From Promicromonospora sp. Populi (GTDB lineage: Bacteria; Actinomycetota; Actinomycetes; Actinomycetales; Cellulomonadaceae), in contig NZ_CP163528.1 of assembly GCF_041081105.1 (NCBI RefSeq), positions 1,674,001 through 1,738,000 of the forward strand: a DNA stretch of 64,000 nucleotides, in the 5' to 3' direction. The position numbers and the translations under genes are program-made. A model generated the notes under the pieces. That model saw nothing but the letters and a program-made list of their open reading frames with translations. It had not been told where the DNA came from and searched no databases. This document shows positions 17,738 to 26,740 of the stretch, piece by piece; position 1 is the first letter of the stretch; each line of letters begins with the position of its first letter.

Positions 17738-18931
17738 CTAGGAGAGGTTCTCCTGCAGGAAGCTGACGATGGTCCCCACCACCTCCTGGGAGTCCCACTG
17801 GGTGGCCGCGGTCGGGTCGTCGAGCACGCTCAGGTCTCCGTGGCCGCCGTCCTGGACCACGTAACGGGTGCTGTCACCGCCCGCGGCCTGGACCGCGTCG
17901 TGCACCAGCAGCGTCTGGCTCGGGGAGACGAGGTTGTCGGCCGTACCGTGATAGAAGGCGTAGGCCGGGCCGGACGAGGTGACGTAGGTGCTGGGGTCGG
18001 CCGCGGCGACGGCGTCCGGGTTGTCCAGGACGGACTCCGTCGTGTCAGTGCCGATGGAGTACTGGGCGAGGAAGCTGCCCGGTGCGTACATCGCGTCCTG
18101 CATGGCGGTGTCGTAGTCGGCGGCGAGCTCGGCGAAGTTGGACGGGCCGAACTCGTCGACCACTGCCTGGACTGTGCTGTCCTGCCCCGGGTTGCCGGTG
18201 CCCTCGAACTCCTCCAGGCCGTTGGTGGCACCGGTCATCGCGGCCAGGTACCCGCCGGCGGACTGGCCCCAGACGGCCACCTGGTCGGGGTCGATCGAGT
18301 ATTCGCTCGCGTGTGCGCGCAGGTACCGGATGGCTGACTTCACGTCGGCGACCGTGTCCTGGTACGTGGCGCCGTCGCTGATGGTGCTGTACTCGATGCT
18401 GGCCACGACGAAGCCCTGCTCGGCGACATAGGTGCGCTGGTCCAGGTTGCCGGACTTGTTGTCGGACTGGAAGCCGCCGCCGGTGAGGTAGACCACCAGC
18501 GGCTTCGTGCCGTCCGTTTCGGGCACCTGGATGTCGAACCGCAAGGCCCGGCCGTCGTCGGTCTCGTCGTACTGAACGTCGGTCTCGGTGGTCAGGTCCA
18601 CCTGGCCGCACTCGATCGACGGGCCCGTGCCCTCGAGGATCGTGCTGGTGCTGTTGTCGCTGGGCGCGATAGTCGTCGCGCCAACAAGCTCCGGCATCTC
18701 GCCCTCACCTTCTGGAGCACCCTCTGGGGCACCCTCACCTTCCGTAGCGTCCGCGCCTTCCTGTCCGGGCGCGACCGCGGAGCTGGGGCACGCGGTCGAG
18801 TCCTCCGCGGCGGACGTCGAAGAGCTGCTCGGAGAGGCCGAGCTGGAGGTCGTGTCGGTGGCGGAGCACGCCGACAGGACTCCCAGCAGGGCAACGGCGG
18901 CGAACGAGGCGCCGAGCCATCTGAGTGACAT
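17738..18931 (-). CDS. Lipoprotein alpha/beta-hydrolase (BD-FAE/esterase family)
   Basis: The 397-residue protein has a lipobox LSAC after a short hydrophobic signal, a Ser/Thr/Glu/Pro-rich linker with GAPEGAPEGEGE repeats, and an alpha/beta-hydrolase domain. Catalytic features are the oxyanion strand VYLTGGGF, nucleophile motif GQSAGG, acid in HGTADNLVSP and His in DGGHGDLS. Relatives are acyl or feruloyl esterases. The ATG at 18931 starts the signal peptide; AAGGA lies 8 nt upstream. A perfect palindrome begins 21 bp upstream, pointing to repression by the divergent TetR. Confidence 0.88.
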   Translation of the reverse strand: MSLRWLGASFAAVALLGVLSACSATDTTSSSASPSSSSTSAAEDSTACPSSAVAPGQEGADATEGEGAPEGAPEGEGEMPELVGATTIAPSDNSTSTILEGTGPSIECGQVDLTTETDVQYDETDDGRALRFDIQVPETDGTKPLVVYLTGGGFQSDNKSGNLDQRTYVAEQGFVVASIEYSTISDGATYQDTVADVKSAIRYLRAHASEYSIDPDQVAVWGQSAGGYLAAMTGATNGLEEFEGTGNPGQDSTVQAVVDEFGPSNFAELAADYDTAMQDAMYAPGSFLAQYSIGTDTTESVLDNPDAVAAADPSTYVTSSGPAYAFYHGTADNLVSPSQTLLVHDAVQAAGGDSTRYVVQDGGHGDLSVLDDPTAATQWDSQEVVGTIVSFLQENLS

Positions 18932-18951
18932 GTGCTTGGTCCTTTCCCGGG

Positions 18952-19014
18952 TAAGTGGATACGTCTTATCCACTTACGGCACGCTAGCATAAGTGGATAA
19001 CTCGTATCCACTTT
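18952..19014. promoter_or_regulatory. Two TetR-type operators between esterase and TetR genes
   Basis: Arms TAAGTGGATA and TATCCACTTA with a 5-bp spacer form a perfect palindrome at 18952-18976. A second copy at 18990-19014 (TAAGTGGATA / TATCCACTTT, one mismatch) lies 38 bp away. The spacers differ while the arms are conserved, as expected for a protein-binding site. Confidence 0.75.
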
Positions 19015-19103
19015 GTGCCGGAGGTCACGCCTCGGCCGGCCCTGGCCCGAACTACGATGCGGTTGATCGAGGACGTTCCGAACAGCTGACGAGGTGACCC
19101 GAC

Positions 19104-19793
19104 GTGTCCACGGAGCAACCGCGGTTGCGCAAAGACGCCGAGCTCAACCGGCGCCGCATCATCGCGGCCGCGCGGGAGGTGTTCCGCGACCGCGGAGTGG
19201 CGGCGACCCTCAACGACGTCGCCCACCACGCGGGTGTCGGGGTGGGCACGGTCTACCGGCGCTTTCCCGACAAGGAGGCGCTGATCGATGCCCTCTTCGA
19301 CGACATGGTCAAGACCGTCGAGACCGCGACGGCCGGCGCGCTGGACGAGCCGGACCCCTGGGTGGGACTGACGGTCTGCCTGGAGAAGGTCTGCGAGGTC
19401 CAGGCGATGGACCGCGGGCTGCGCGAAGTCCTGCTCGGCACCGGCAGCGGTCCGCAGCGGCAGGCACAGATGCGCGACCGGGTAGTGCCGCTGCTGAACC
19501 AGCTCGTGGCACGGGCACAGGCACAGGGCGAGCTGCGGCAAGACGTACAGCCGCCCGACTTCGCGATCATCCAGATCATGCTCGGCGCGGTCACCGACCA
19601 CCTGGGCCAGCCCGACCTGTGGCGGCGCTACCTCCACCTGCTGCTGGACGGGATGCGCGCCAGGGACGGACTGGCGCCCCTGCCGAAGGGCTCCCTACCC
19701 GAGCCCCCGGGTGTGAACAGCCTGGTCGCCAGGAGCGAAGAGGACGCGAAGCAGCACGCTTCTAGCCGGCGAAGTGCCGGGAGCGGCTCATGA
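19104..19793 (+). CDS. TetR-family regulator divergent from the esterase gene
   Basis: The 229-residue protein has a TetR DNA-binding domain with RRRIIAAAREVFRDRGVAAT, LNDVAHHAGVGVGTVYRRFP and DKEALIDALFDD, then a ligand domain with helices LREVLLGTGSGPQRQAQMRD and PPDFAIIQIMLGAVTDHLG. It starts with GTG at 19104 after GAGGTGA. The paired palindromes upstream are its probable operators, giving autoregulation and control of the esterase. Its 3' end overlaps the convergent MFS gene by 32 bp. Confidence 0.9.
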   Translation: MSTEQPRLRKDAELNRRRIIAAAREVFRDRGVAATLNDVAHHAGVGVGTVYRRFPDKEALIDALFDDMVKTVETATAGALDEPDPWVGLTVCLEKVCEVQAMDRGLREVLLGTGSGPQRQAQMRDRVVPLLNQLVARAQAQGELRQDVQPPDFAIIQIMLGAVTDHLGQPDLWRRYLHLLLDGMRARDGLAPLPKGSLPEPPGVNSLVARSEEDAKQHASSRRSAGSGS

Positions 19794-21009
19794 CGGCCAG
19801 GCCGACGGCGGCCACCAGGCTGTAGGCGGCTGGCGCGAGGAACACGTGCGGCAGCCCGAGCGCAGCCACGCCGAGGCCGCCCGTCAGGCCGCCGAGGGCA
19901 CTGGCGATGGCGGTGGAGCCCATGAAGATTGCTGAGGCCGTGGCGACGGCGTCGGGCAGCAGGCGTTGGGCGACGATGATTCCCAAGCCGGCGAAGACAC
20001 CCCACACCCCGCCCATGAGGATCTGCCCGGCGAACATGCCGAGCGCGTTGCCGGTCAGGGCGAAGCAGAGATTGGCGCCGACGCCGAAGGCGGCGGCAAG
20101 GATCATCAGGCGCATCAGGCCGATCCGGCGTGCGACGACGACGGCGACCGGCATCAGGATCAGCTCGATGAAGGGCTGGATGCCGATCACGGCACCGCTG
20201 ACCGCCGTCGGCAGGTGCAGGTTGTTGTCCATGTAGATCATGAGGTAGCCGTACTTGATCGGCTCCCCCGCGTAGACGAGCACGTACAGCCCGGTGAAGG
20301 CCAGCAGGGGCAGCATGGTCCGCAGTGCCGGGCGTGGTCTGTGGGCTTCGGCCGCCTCCTGCCCGACGACGCCGGCGCCTGCCGGCCGTGCTGAGCGGAT
20401 GCCCCTGAAGCCCATCGGAACGATCTGCGCGAGCGTGCACAGCCCGGTGGCCGCGAACATCACGCGCGGCCCGGCAGCGGTGGCCAGCAGGGAGCCCGCG
20501 ACCGGGCCGACGATCCAGCCGGCCGTCAGCGCCATCCGCACTATCGAGACGATCCCGTCACCGGCCGGGGTGGCGGTGGCCTGCACCTCGTCATGGACCG
20601 CGGCGAACAGCTGCGACCCGGCGGCGCCCGCGAAGGCCAGGACCACTGCGCTGATCACGAACGGCATCCACACCTGGTCCGAGAGCGCTATGCCGATCCA
20701 GCCGAGGAACCCCGCCACGGCGGCCAGCCGGAAGAGCCCGAGCCGCTTCCCGGTGCGGTCCGAGCGGGCGCCGACCAGATATCCGGCAACCGGGGCGGTG
20801 ATGCTGGTCAGGTAGAACAGGCCGGCCGTCGTCAACGAGACGCCCAGCTCGTCCACCAGGAACAGGGTGATCTGCGGTGCGGCGGCCGAGGTGCCCAGTC
20901 CGGACAGGAACAGCGCGACGGTCGCTCCGCGGTAGAGCGGCGAGCCCCACACGGTGTGCATCGCGGACGGTGTGGGCGTGACGCCGTCGGCGACAAGTGC
21001 TCGTGACAA
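19762..21009 (-). CDS. MFS transporter, sugar-efflux (SET)-like
   Basis: The 415-residue protein has about 12 membrane helices. The segments ALFLSGLGTSAAAPQITLFL, VGARSDRTGKRLGLFRL after helix 2 and AGWIVGPVAGSLLA resemble sugar efflux transporters of the SetA type. It is the last gene on the strand carrying the Nit1C genes, 116 bp after the DeoR stop, and may export the cluster's product or a toxic intermediate. The substrate cannot be read from sequence. Its own upstream gap contains CGAACA/TGTTCG half-sites. Confidence 0.87.
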   Translation of the reverse strand: MSRALVADGVTPTPSAMHTVWGSPLYRGATVALFLSGLGTSAAAPQITLFLVDELGVSLTTAGLFYLTSITAPVAGYLVGARSDRTGKRLGLFRLAAVAGFLGWIGIALSDQVWMPFVISAVVLAFAGAAGSQLFAAVHDEVQATATPAGDGIVSIVRMALTAGWIVGPVAGSLLATAAGPRVMFAATGLCTLAQIVPMGFRGIRSARPAGAGVVGQEAAEAHRPRPALRTMLPLLAFTGLYVLVYAGEPIKYGYLMIYMDNNLHLPTAVSGAVIGIQPFIELILMPVAVVVARRIGLMRLMILAAAFGVGANLCFALTGNALGMFAGQILMGGVWGVFAGLGIIVAQRLLPDAVATASAIFMGSTAIASALGGLTGGLGVAALGLPHVFLAPAAYSLVAAVGLAVMSRSRHFAG

Positions 21010-21125
21010 GAAGGGGCTCCCAGGAGGGTGACTCAGACGCGGGAACGCTATCTTCGAACACTCCGAACGTCAATGCTGTTCGTAAGGCCGTCGCAGGGTC
21101 ACGCCGCCTGTTGGAATTGCGTCTG

Positions 21126-21884
21126 TCAGACCTGCTCGACCGTGACACCGGCGGTGCCGAGGCGGGAGACCTGGTCCTCGTCGGCGTCGGCGTCCGTGAC
21201 CACGGTATGGATGGACGAGGCCGGCGCGACGAAGGCCAGGGCCGTGCGGGAGAGCTTGGCGCCCTCGGTGACGGCGATGACGCGGCGGGAGGAGCCGATG
21301 GCGGTGCGTTTGACGGCGGCATCGTCCAGGTCGTAGGCGGTCAGGCCGTTGGTCGCGTCCAGCCCGCAGCAGCCGATGATCGCGGTGTCGAACCGGAGGG
21401 CGGCCAGGGACGCCAGGGTCAGCGGGCCGGTGAGGGCCAGCTCGCCTGCTCGCGGATGGCCGCCGGGGATCAGCAGGGTCACCTGCGGGGCCTCGGCCAG
21501 TGCGTTTGCGGCGTGCAGCGAGAGCGGCATCACCGTCAGCCTGCGGCCGGCCACGGCGCGGGCGACCTCCAGGCAGGTGGTGCCACTGTCGATGACCACG
21601 GACTCGCCGTCCGCGATCATCCGTGCGGCCGCGGCGGCGATGAGCCGCTTGTTCTCCAGACCGTCCTGGCTCCGCAGCGCGAAGGGCGGCTCCTCGCCAC
21701 GCAGCAGCAGGCTCCTGGCTCCCCCGCGATAGCGCTCGACGATCCCCTGGGCCGCCAGGACCTCCAGGTCGCGGCGGATCGTCATCTCCGAGGTGTCGGT
21801 GAGCTCGGCGAGCTCGGCGACGCTCATCCGTTCCGCCTTGCGCACGGCTTCGGTGATCTGCCTCAGTCGGTCGGTGCCAGCCAT
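21126..21884 (-). CDS. DeoR/GlpR-family regulator
   Basis: The 252-residue protein has an N-terminal DeoR winged helix (MSVAELAELTDTSEMTIRRD, LEVLAAQGIVERYRGGA) and a sugar-phosphate-sensing DeoRC domain with VVIDSGTTCLEVARAV, the FDTAIIGCCGLDATNGLT turn and ALAFVAPASSIHTVVTDADA. Family members are repressors released by phosphorylated sugars. It lies 50 bp after the AMP-ligase stop and before the MFS gene. Half-sites like ATGTTCG, the core of the GlpR operator, occur upstream of the radical SAM gene and of the MFS gene, so it probably controls this cluster. Confidence 0.92.
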   Translation of the reverse strand: MAGTDRLRQITEAVRKAERMSVAELAELTDTSEMTIRRDLEVLAAQGIVERYRGGARSLLLRGEEPPFALRSQDGLENKRLIAAAAARMIADGESVVIDSGTTCLEVARAVAGRRLTVMPLSLHAANALAEAPQVTLLIPGGHPRAGELALTGPLTLASLAALRFDTAIIGCCGLDATNGLTAYDLDDAAVKRTAIGSSRRVIAVTEGAKLSRTALAFVAPASSIHTVVTDADADEDQVSRLGTAGVTVEQV

Positions 21885-21934
21885 ACGTCACATTGAACAG
21901 AGTTTCTGTGCGAAAAGACGAATGGTGGGCACGA

Positions 21935-23377
21935 TCAGCCCCGCGCGGCGGATCGCCGGGCCTTGCCGGCGTCGTCGCGCACCGGCTCGTGCGTGACCCG
22001 GACCCGGACCGGGCGGCGGGCGGCATCCAGCCGGGCGGCCGCGAACCTGCGTAGCTCCTCGCCCGAGACGGCGGCCCCGGCGACGTCGGCCACCGCCTCC
22101 ACGTGCTGGCCCAGCTCGTCGTCGGGCACGCCGAAGGCCAGCGCGCCCCGCACCGCCGGGTGTTCCTCGAGCACCCGCTCCACCTCGACGGGATACACCT
22201 TCTCGCCGCCGCGCACGATGACGTCGTCGGCGCGGTCGGTCAGCCACAGCCATCCGTCGGCGTCGAGATGCCCCAGGTCGCCCAGGGTGTCCCAGCCGTC
22301 GGACCGGCGCAGGCTCGACGCCCCCAGGTACGCGTACGCCGGCTCGGCACCGCGCCGCAGCCAGACCTGGCCGGTCTCGCCCGGCGCGGCGTCCGTCCCG
22401 TCCTCGCGCAGCACCCGCACCTGAGTGCCACCCACCGGCCGGCCCACGCTGCCCGGGCGGGCCAGCCACTCGTCGCCGCGGATCATCGTGAGCCCGTTGG
22501 ACTCGCTGCCGGCGTACACCTCGACCACCCGCTCGGGGCCGAGCCAGTCCAGGACCGCTCGCTTGAGCGCAGGCGCGCACGGGGACCCCAGGTGCAGCAC
22601 CGTCTCCAGCGTGCGCAGCCGGTCCGGGGCACGCTCGCCGGCCGGCAGGCGCAGCAGGCGGTGCAGCATGGTCGGCACCAGCAGCGCCCACGTGACGCCG
22701 TGCCGCTCGATCGCCGCGAGCGCCACCCGCTCGTCGAACCGGTCGAGGAGCACCAGGGTGTGCCCGGTGAGCAGCCCGCGGAAGGCGTAGGTGAAGGTCG
22801 CCGAGTGGGTGAGAGGCCCGCTGACGAGCTGTGTGGCACGCAGCGGCAGGAACGGCGCGACTGGCCGCTCGGGGTCCAGGAGCGCGGGCGCGGTGGCCAG
22901 CACCACCTTCGGCCGGCCGGTGCTGCCCGACGACGTCGGGGCCTTCCATGACCGGGCCCAGGTGTCGGGCAGCCGGCCGGTCGGGGCAGCGGCGGCCGCT
23001 GGGCATGCGCCGTCCGGTCCGGGGCCTGGCAGGCTGGGGACGGCGTCTGCCTCGAACCCGATCACGAGCGCCGGGCGGGCGGTGGCGACGACGTCGGCCC
23101 GTTCGACCGGGGTAAGGCCCCGGGAGACCGGCTGAGGTGTGGCGCCCGCCTTCCAGATGGCCGCGCAGGCCACGAGCATCCCGAGCCCGTTGGGCAGGGA
23201 GACGGTCACGAGGTCGTCGCGGTGCACGCCGTGGTCCAGCAGCAGGCGTGCGTACCGGTTGCTCTCGGTGTCGAGGGCTGCGGCGGTGAGGCGCTGGTCG
23301 CCGGTGACGGCGACGACCCGGCCGGGATCATCCTCGGCGAGCGCGCTGATGATCCGTGAGATCGACCTCCTGGCCAT
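21935..23377 (-). CDS. AMP-forming acyl-CoA synthetase/ligase of the Nit1C cluster
   Basis: This 480-residue adenylating enzyme has the core P-loop TSSGSTGRPK, the YAGSESNGLT region, GDLGHLDADGWLWLTDRADD and IVRGGEKVYPVEVERVL, and the C-terminal catalytic Lys in DDAGKARR. It should activate a carboxylate as acyl-AMP, then pass it to CoA or an amine. AMP ligases recur in Nit1C neighbourhoods. GGGAGGTGACG precedes the ATG at 23377. The gene overlaps the glycosyltransferase by 50 bp, which implies coupled translation. At 480 residues it is slightly short for the family; the N-terminal domain around 130-160 is compact and Pro/Ala-rich. Confidence 0.9.
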   Translation of the reverse strand: MARRSISRIISALAEDDPGRVVAVTGDQRLTAAALDTESNRYARLLLDHGVHRDDLVTVSLPNGLGMLVACAAIWKAGATPQPVSRGLTPVERADVVATARPALVIGFEADAVPSLPGPGPDGACPAAAAAPTGRLPDTWARSWKAPTSSGSTGRPKVVLATAPALLDPERPVAPFLPLRATQLVSGPLTHSATFTYAFRGLLTGHTLVLLDRFDERVALAAIERHGVTWALLVPTMLHRLLRLPAGERAPDRLRTLETVLHLGSPCAPALKRAVLDWLGPERVVEVYAGSESNGLTMIRGDEWLARPGSVGRPVGGTQVRVLREDGTDAAPGETGQVWLRRGAEPAYAYLGASSLRRSDGWDTLGDLGHLDADGWLWLTDRADDVIVRGGEKVYPVEVERVLEEHPAVRGALAFGVPDDELGQHVEAVADVAGAAVSGEELRRFAAARLDAARRPVRVRVTHEPVRDDAGKARRSAARG

Positions 23378-24479
23378 CGTCACCTCCCACGCGCACGACG
23401 TGCTCGTAGAACCGCTCGTGTGCCCGGGCGGCCGTCGCCCAGCTGTGCCGCGCAGCCAGCTCCCGGCCCGCCGCGCCGTGCGTAGCCGGCTCGGCGTGCT
23501 CGACGGCGGTGGCGAGCGCCGCGGCGATCTGCGGCACGTCGGCGGCATAGGTGACGGTGTCCCCGAAGACCTCGCGGGTGACGGGCAGGTCGCGGGCCAC
23601 CACGGGCACACCGGCGGCGAGTGCTTCCATGGCGGCCAGGCCGAACCCTTCCTTGGTGGAGACGAAGCCCAGGACCGTGGCGGCGGCCACGAGGGTGGGC
23701 ACGTCGTCGTCGGCCAGCGTGCCGAGCACCACCGGCTCGATGCCGAGCTCCGCGCACCGCTTGTCGAACCGGGCGCGGTAGGGGCGGTAGTCGAAGAGGG
23801 TCTCTCCCCCGCCGAGCACGAGGCGCAGGTCCGGGTGGTCGGCGCGCAGCAGCGCGAAGGCGTCGAGCAGGTCGATGCTGCCCTTGCGCGGCTCGATGCC
23901 GCCCAGCGCGAGGACGTACCGGCCGAGCTCCGACCGCCACTGGCCGCGCGCGGGTGCGCCGTCGGGCCCGGCCGCGCGCGCGAACCGGGCGGCGTCCACG
24001 CCGTTGGGGATGACGGTGGGCCGTAGGCCGTAGCCGTCGCGCACCTCCTCGGCGACGGCGCGCGAGACGCACAGCCGCGCGATGGGCTCGGTGATCGCCA
24101 GGTGGTGGCACTCGATCAGCCGGGGCGTGGTGAACTCGTCGAGGTGGTGGATGGTGCGCACGCACGGGCCTACCGCGTTGGCCGAGATGCAGTCCTGTGC
24201 GTGCACGATGTCGTAGGCGACGGGATCGAAGGCGGCCGCCATGGTCTGGATGGACCGCTCGATGCGGTCGCCGACGCTCTCGTCGTCCCGGGCAGCAAAC
24301 GGGACGACGCGCACCTGGACCGCTGGGGCCACCGGCCGGAAGAAGGCGTCGTCCCCGTCCCGGCCCAGGGTCCAGACCGTGACGTCGTGGCCGCGGGCCG
24401 CGAGCGCCTCCGCGAGGGCGACGGTGTGCACCACGCCGCCGCGGGGCTTGGTCGAGTAGGTGACCTGGGCGATGCGCAC
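23328..24479 (-). CDS. Family 4-like glycosyltransferase, MSMEG_0565 type
   Basis: The GT-B enzyme begins MRIAQVTYSTKPRGGVVHTV, has an acceptor domain with HAQDCISANA and HHLDEFTTPRLIECHH, and a nucleotide-sugar domain with ALGGIEPRKGSIDLLDAFA and the EX7E motif in EGFGLAAMEALAAG. TIGRFAM describes an MSMEG_0565 glycosyltransferase family restricted to Nit1C-type clusters, which this resembles. I chose GTG at 24479 (GGAG 5 nt upstream) because residues added from the ATG at 24575 are Pro/Ala/Glu repeats. It probably glycosylates the cluster product; donor and acceptor are unknown. Confidence 0.88.
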   Translation of the reverse strand: MRIAQVTYSTKPRGGVVHTVALAEALAARGHDVTVWTLGRDGDDAFFRPVAPAVQVRVVPFAARDDESVGDRIERSIQTMAAAFDPVAYDIVHAQDCISANAVGPCVRTIHHLDEFTTPRLIECHHLAITEPIARLCVSRAVAEEVRDGYGLRPTVIPNGVDAARFARAAGPDGAPARGQWRSELGRYVLALGGIEPRKGSIDLLDAFALLRADHPDLRLVLGGGETLFDYRPYRARFDKRCAELGIEPVVLGTLADDDVPTLVAAATVLGFVSTKEGFGLAAMEALAAGVPVVARDLPVTREVFGDTVTYAADVPQIAAALATAVEHAEPATHGAAGRELAARHSWATAARAHERFYEHVVRVGGDDGQEVDLTDHQRARRG

Positions 24480-24525
24480 GGTGCTCCGTTCGTCCGGAGG
24501 TTCGGCCGGGAGTGCTGCCGGGGGC

Positions 24526-25410
24526 TCAGCCGGGGGTTCGGCTCGGCGTCGGCCGTTCGGTGAGGGTGTAGGCACCCTCGACGCGGTCCCGCAGGTGGTT
24601 CATGGTGCGGCGCGCGCGGGCGACGTCGGCCCCGACGTCCGCCGTCGCGATGGCGAGCCCGCCCTTGGCCCAGGTCTTGGCCACGATCTCCCCGGCCGGG
24701 TCCACGACCTTGGCCTGCCCGAGGAACCGCAGGCCGCCGAGCACGCCCGTCTGGTTGGAGGACACCACGTAGAGCTGGTTCTCCGCCGCCCGCGCGCAGT
24801 CGTACAGGTCGAACAGGTGGGCCTGCCGGTCGTTGCGCAGCCGGTCGGACCGGTCGGTGACGCTCGCGGGCCAGGCGCTGAGGCACGCGATGGTCTCGGC
24901 GCCGTCGAGGGCCAGCGAGCGGGCCGACTCGGGAAAGGTCTTGTCGAAGTCGATGAGCATGCCGAGCCGGCCGACGGGGGTGTCGAAGGCGTCGAAACCC
25001 GTTCCGGGCAGGTACGCCTCGGACTCGCCCAGCGGCAGGTGCACCTTGCGGTGCGTGCCGAGGATGCCGTCGCCGTTGACACACACAGCCGTGTTGTACC
25101 GCACGTCGATCTGATCGGCCTGTGCGCGTTCGGCGATGCCGAAGCAGACCACCATGTCCCCGGCCATCTGCTGGACCGCCGCGACCTCTGGTCCGTCGAG
25201 GTCGACGGCGGCCGGCAGCCCCTGGTCCGCAGGGTGGTACATGTCGTGGAGGTACCCGCCGATGGTGGCGTCCGGGAGCACGAGCAGGTCGACGCCGCGC
25301 TCGCGGGCCTGTTCGATGATCCCGGGGAGCTTGGCGAGTGTGCGATCGATGTCGCGGCCGAAGTGCGCCGCGACCGCACCCATGGTCGTCGTAGACATGT
25401 CCCACAGCAT
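24526..25410 (-). CDS. Nitrilase-superfamily paralogue lacking the catalytic Glu and Cys
   Basis: The protein aligns along its length with the neighbouring nitrilase: VDLLVLPDATIGGYL, THRKVHLPLGES, FDTPVGRLGMLIDFDKTFPE, LALDGAETIACLSAWPA and LGQAKVVDPAGEI. The catalytic triad is not conserved: the Glu is D47, the Lys remains (K122), and the Cys is D154. Codons at these sites are GAC, so no frameshift explains the change. Without the thiol nucleophile it cannot act as a normal nitrilase or amidase; a structural or regulatory pseudoenzyme, perhaps co-assembling with the active nitrilase, is likely. An ATG at 25398 is an alternative start. Confidence 0.88.
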   Translation of the reverse strand: MLWDMSTTTMGAVAAHFGRDIDRTLAKLPGIIEQARERGVDLLVLPDATIGGYLHDMYHPADQGLPAAVDLDGPEVAAVQQMAGDMVVCFGIAERAQADQIDVRYNTAVCVNGDGILGTHRKVHLPLGESEAYLPGTGFDAFDTPVGRLGMLIDFDKTFPESARSLALDGAETIACLSAWPASVTDRSDRLRNDRQAHLFDLYDCARAAENQLYVVSSNQTGVLGGLRFLGQAKVVDPAGEIVAKTWAKGGLAIATADVGADVARARRTMNHLRDRVEGAYTLTERPTPSRTPG

Positions 25411-25432
25411 GCCTCACCTGCCAGATCGTGCG

Positions 25433-26740
25433 TCATCGTGTTGCCACCGAGGACGGCGTGAGGGGGTCCTGCACGGGCCCGTCCCACGGGCCGCCGGCGT
25501 GCCAGTCCCGCACAGCGCGGGCGACGTGCGCCGTGTCCTGGGCGATGCCGAGGAACCGGCCCGAACCCCAGGTGTGCAGCCACGGCAGACCCACGAACGA
25601 CAGGCCGGGTGCCGGGCTCAGTCCGCGCACGTGCCGCGGGTGGTCCTCGTGGTCCAGCACCGCTGGTGCCAGCGTGTCGAGCCACGACCAGTCGGCCCGG
25701 AAGCCGACCGACCACACCACCGCGGCGATCTCGCCGAGGTCAAGCCGTTCCGGCTCGACCTCGGGTCGCCACACCGGGACGTACCGGTCCTCGGTGGGCG
25801 CTTCGATGCCCTGCGCCTCGATCCACCTGTCGATGTCGTCCTTGATGGACTCGGCCACCGAGTCGGCGTGGTCGAGGTCGCGGGCGAGCGTCGGGGCGAA
25901 CGTGAGGGTGCCGTCGACCACGCCGGCCGCTCGCCCGTACAGGTGCATCCCGCGGCGGGCGAAGTCCCGCAGGTCGATGTCCCGCCCGCCGTCGCGACCC
26001 GTGACGTAGTGGTTGGTCGACTCCCGTTTGGCCAGGCCGCGTGCGGCGACGGGCACGTCGTAGACACCCATCTCGGCCAGCCAGGTCATGCAGTCCTTGC
26101 CCCGGTAGCGGCGTGCCACGCGTGGCGCCCGCCCCGCAGCCAGGTGCACCTCGCGCCCCGCGAGGAGGAGGTCCTCGGCGATCTGCGTGCCGGACTGCCC
26201 GGTCCCGACCACGAGCACCGGCCCCGGGGGCAGCAGGCCGGGGTTGCGGTACTCGTGCGAGTGCACCTGGGTGACGCTGCCCGGTAGGGCGTCGGCCCAC
26301 CACGGCACCACGGGTTCGTGGTAGCCGCCCACGGCCGCCGTCACCGCGTCCGCGGTGACGGTACCGGCCGCGGTGGTCACCACGAACCCGCCGCCCGGTC
26401 GCGGCGCGAGCCGCGTGACGGCGACCCCCTCGGCCACCGGCGCGTCGAACGTGCCCGCGTACCGGACCACCCACTCGTACACCTCGTCCCGGCGCATGAA
26501 GCCCTCCGGTTCCGGGCCGTCGTAGGCGTAGCCGGGCAGCCGGCACTGCCAGTTCGGCGTGACCAGGGTGAACGCGTCCCAGCGGCCGTCGCGCCACTCG
26601 TGCCCCACGGTGTCCCGCTCCACCACGAGGTGGTCCACGCCGGAGCCGACCAGGTGGTTGCTCAGCGACAGCCCGGCCTGCCCGCCGCCGACGACCAGCA
26701 CCTCGTGATGGGCCCCGTCCACGACCCGCGCCCTCCTCAT
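25433..26740 (-). CDS. Flavin-dependent oxidoreductase, MSMEG_0569 family
   Basis: The 435-residue protein has an FAD Rossmann motif (VLVVGGGQAGLSLSNHL), the Baeyer-Villiger/FMO-like WRDGRWDAFTLVTPNW turn, a second dinucleotide site (VLVVGTGQSGTQIAEDL) for NAD(P)H, and VVWSVGFRADWSWLD near the end. TIGR04046 defines such flavoproteins in Nit1C clusters. It likely oxygenates or oxidises a cluster intermediate. Its ATG overlaps the nitrilase stop (ATGA), so the two are translationally coupled. Confidence 0.9.
   Translation of the reverse strand: MRRARVVDGAHHEVLVVGGGQAGLSLSNHLVGSGVDHLVVERDTVGHEWRDGRWDAFTLVTPNWQCRLPGYAYDGPEPEGFMRRDEVYEWVVRYAGTFDAPVAEGVAVTRLAPRPGGGFVVTTAAGTVTADAVTAAVGGYHEPVVPWWADALPGSVTQVHSHEYRNPGLLPPGPVLVVGTGQSGTQIAEDLLLAGREVHLAAGRAPRVARRYRGKDCMTWLAEMGVYDVPVAARGLAKRESTNHYVTGRDGGRDIDLRDFARRGMHLYGRAAGVVDGTLTFAPTLARDLDHADSVAESIKDDIDRWIEAQGIEAPTEDRYVPVWRPEVEPERLDLGEIAAVVWSVGFRADWSWLDTLAPAVLDHEDHPRHVRGLSPAPGLSFVGLPWLHTWGSGRFLGIAQDTAHVARAVRDWHAGGPWDGPVQDPLTPSSVATR

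Noticed and set aside
24479..24575. An N-terminal extension of the glycosyltransferase from the ATG at 24575.
   Set aside because: The 32 extra residues are Pro/Ala/Glu repeats that overlap the neighbouring gene; GTG at 24479 has a ribosome site and starts the GT-B fold.
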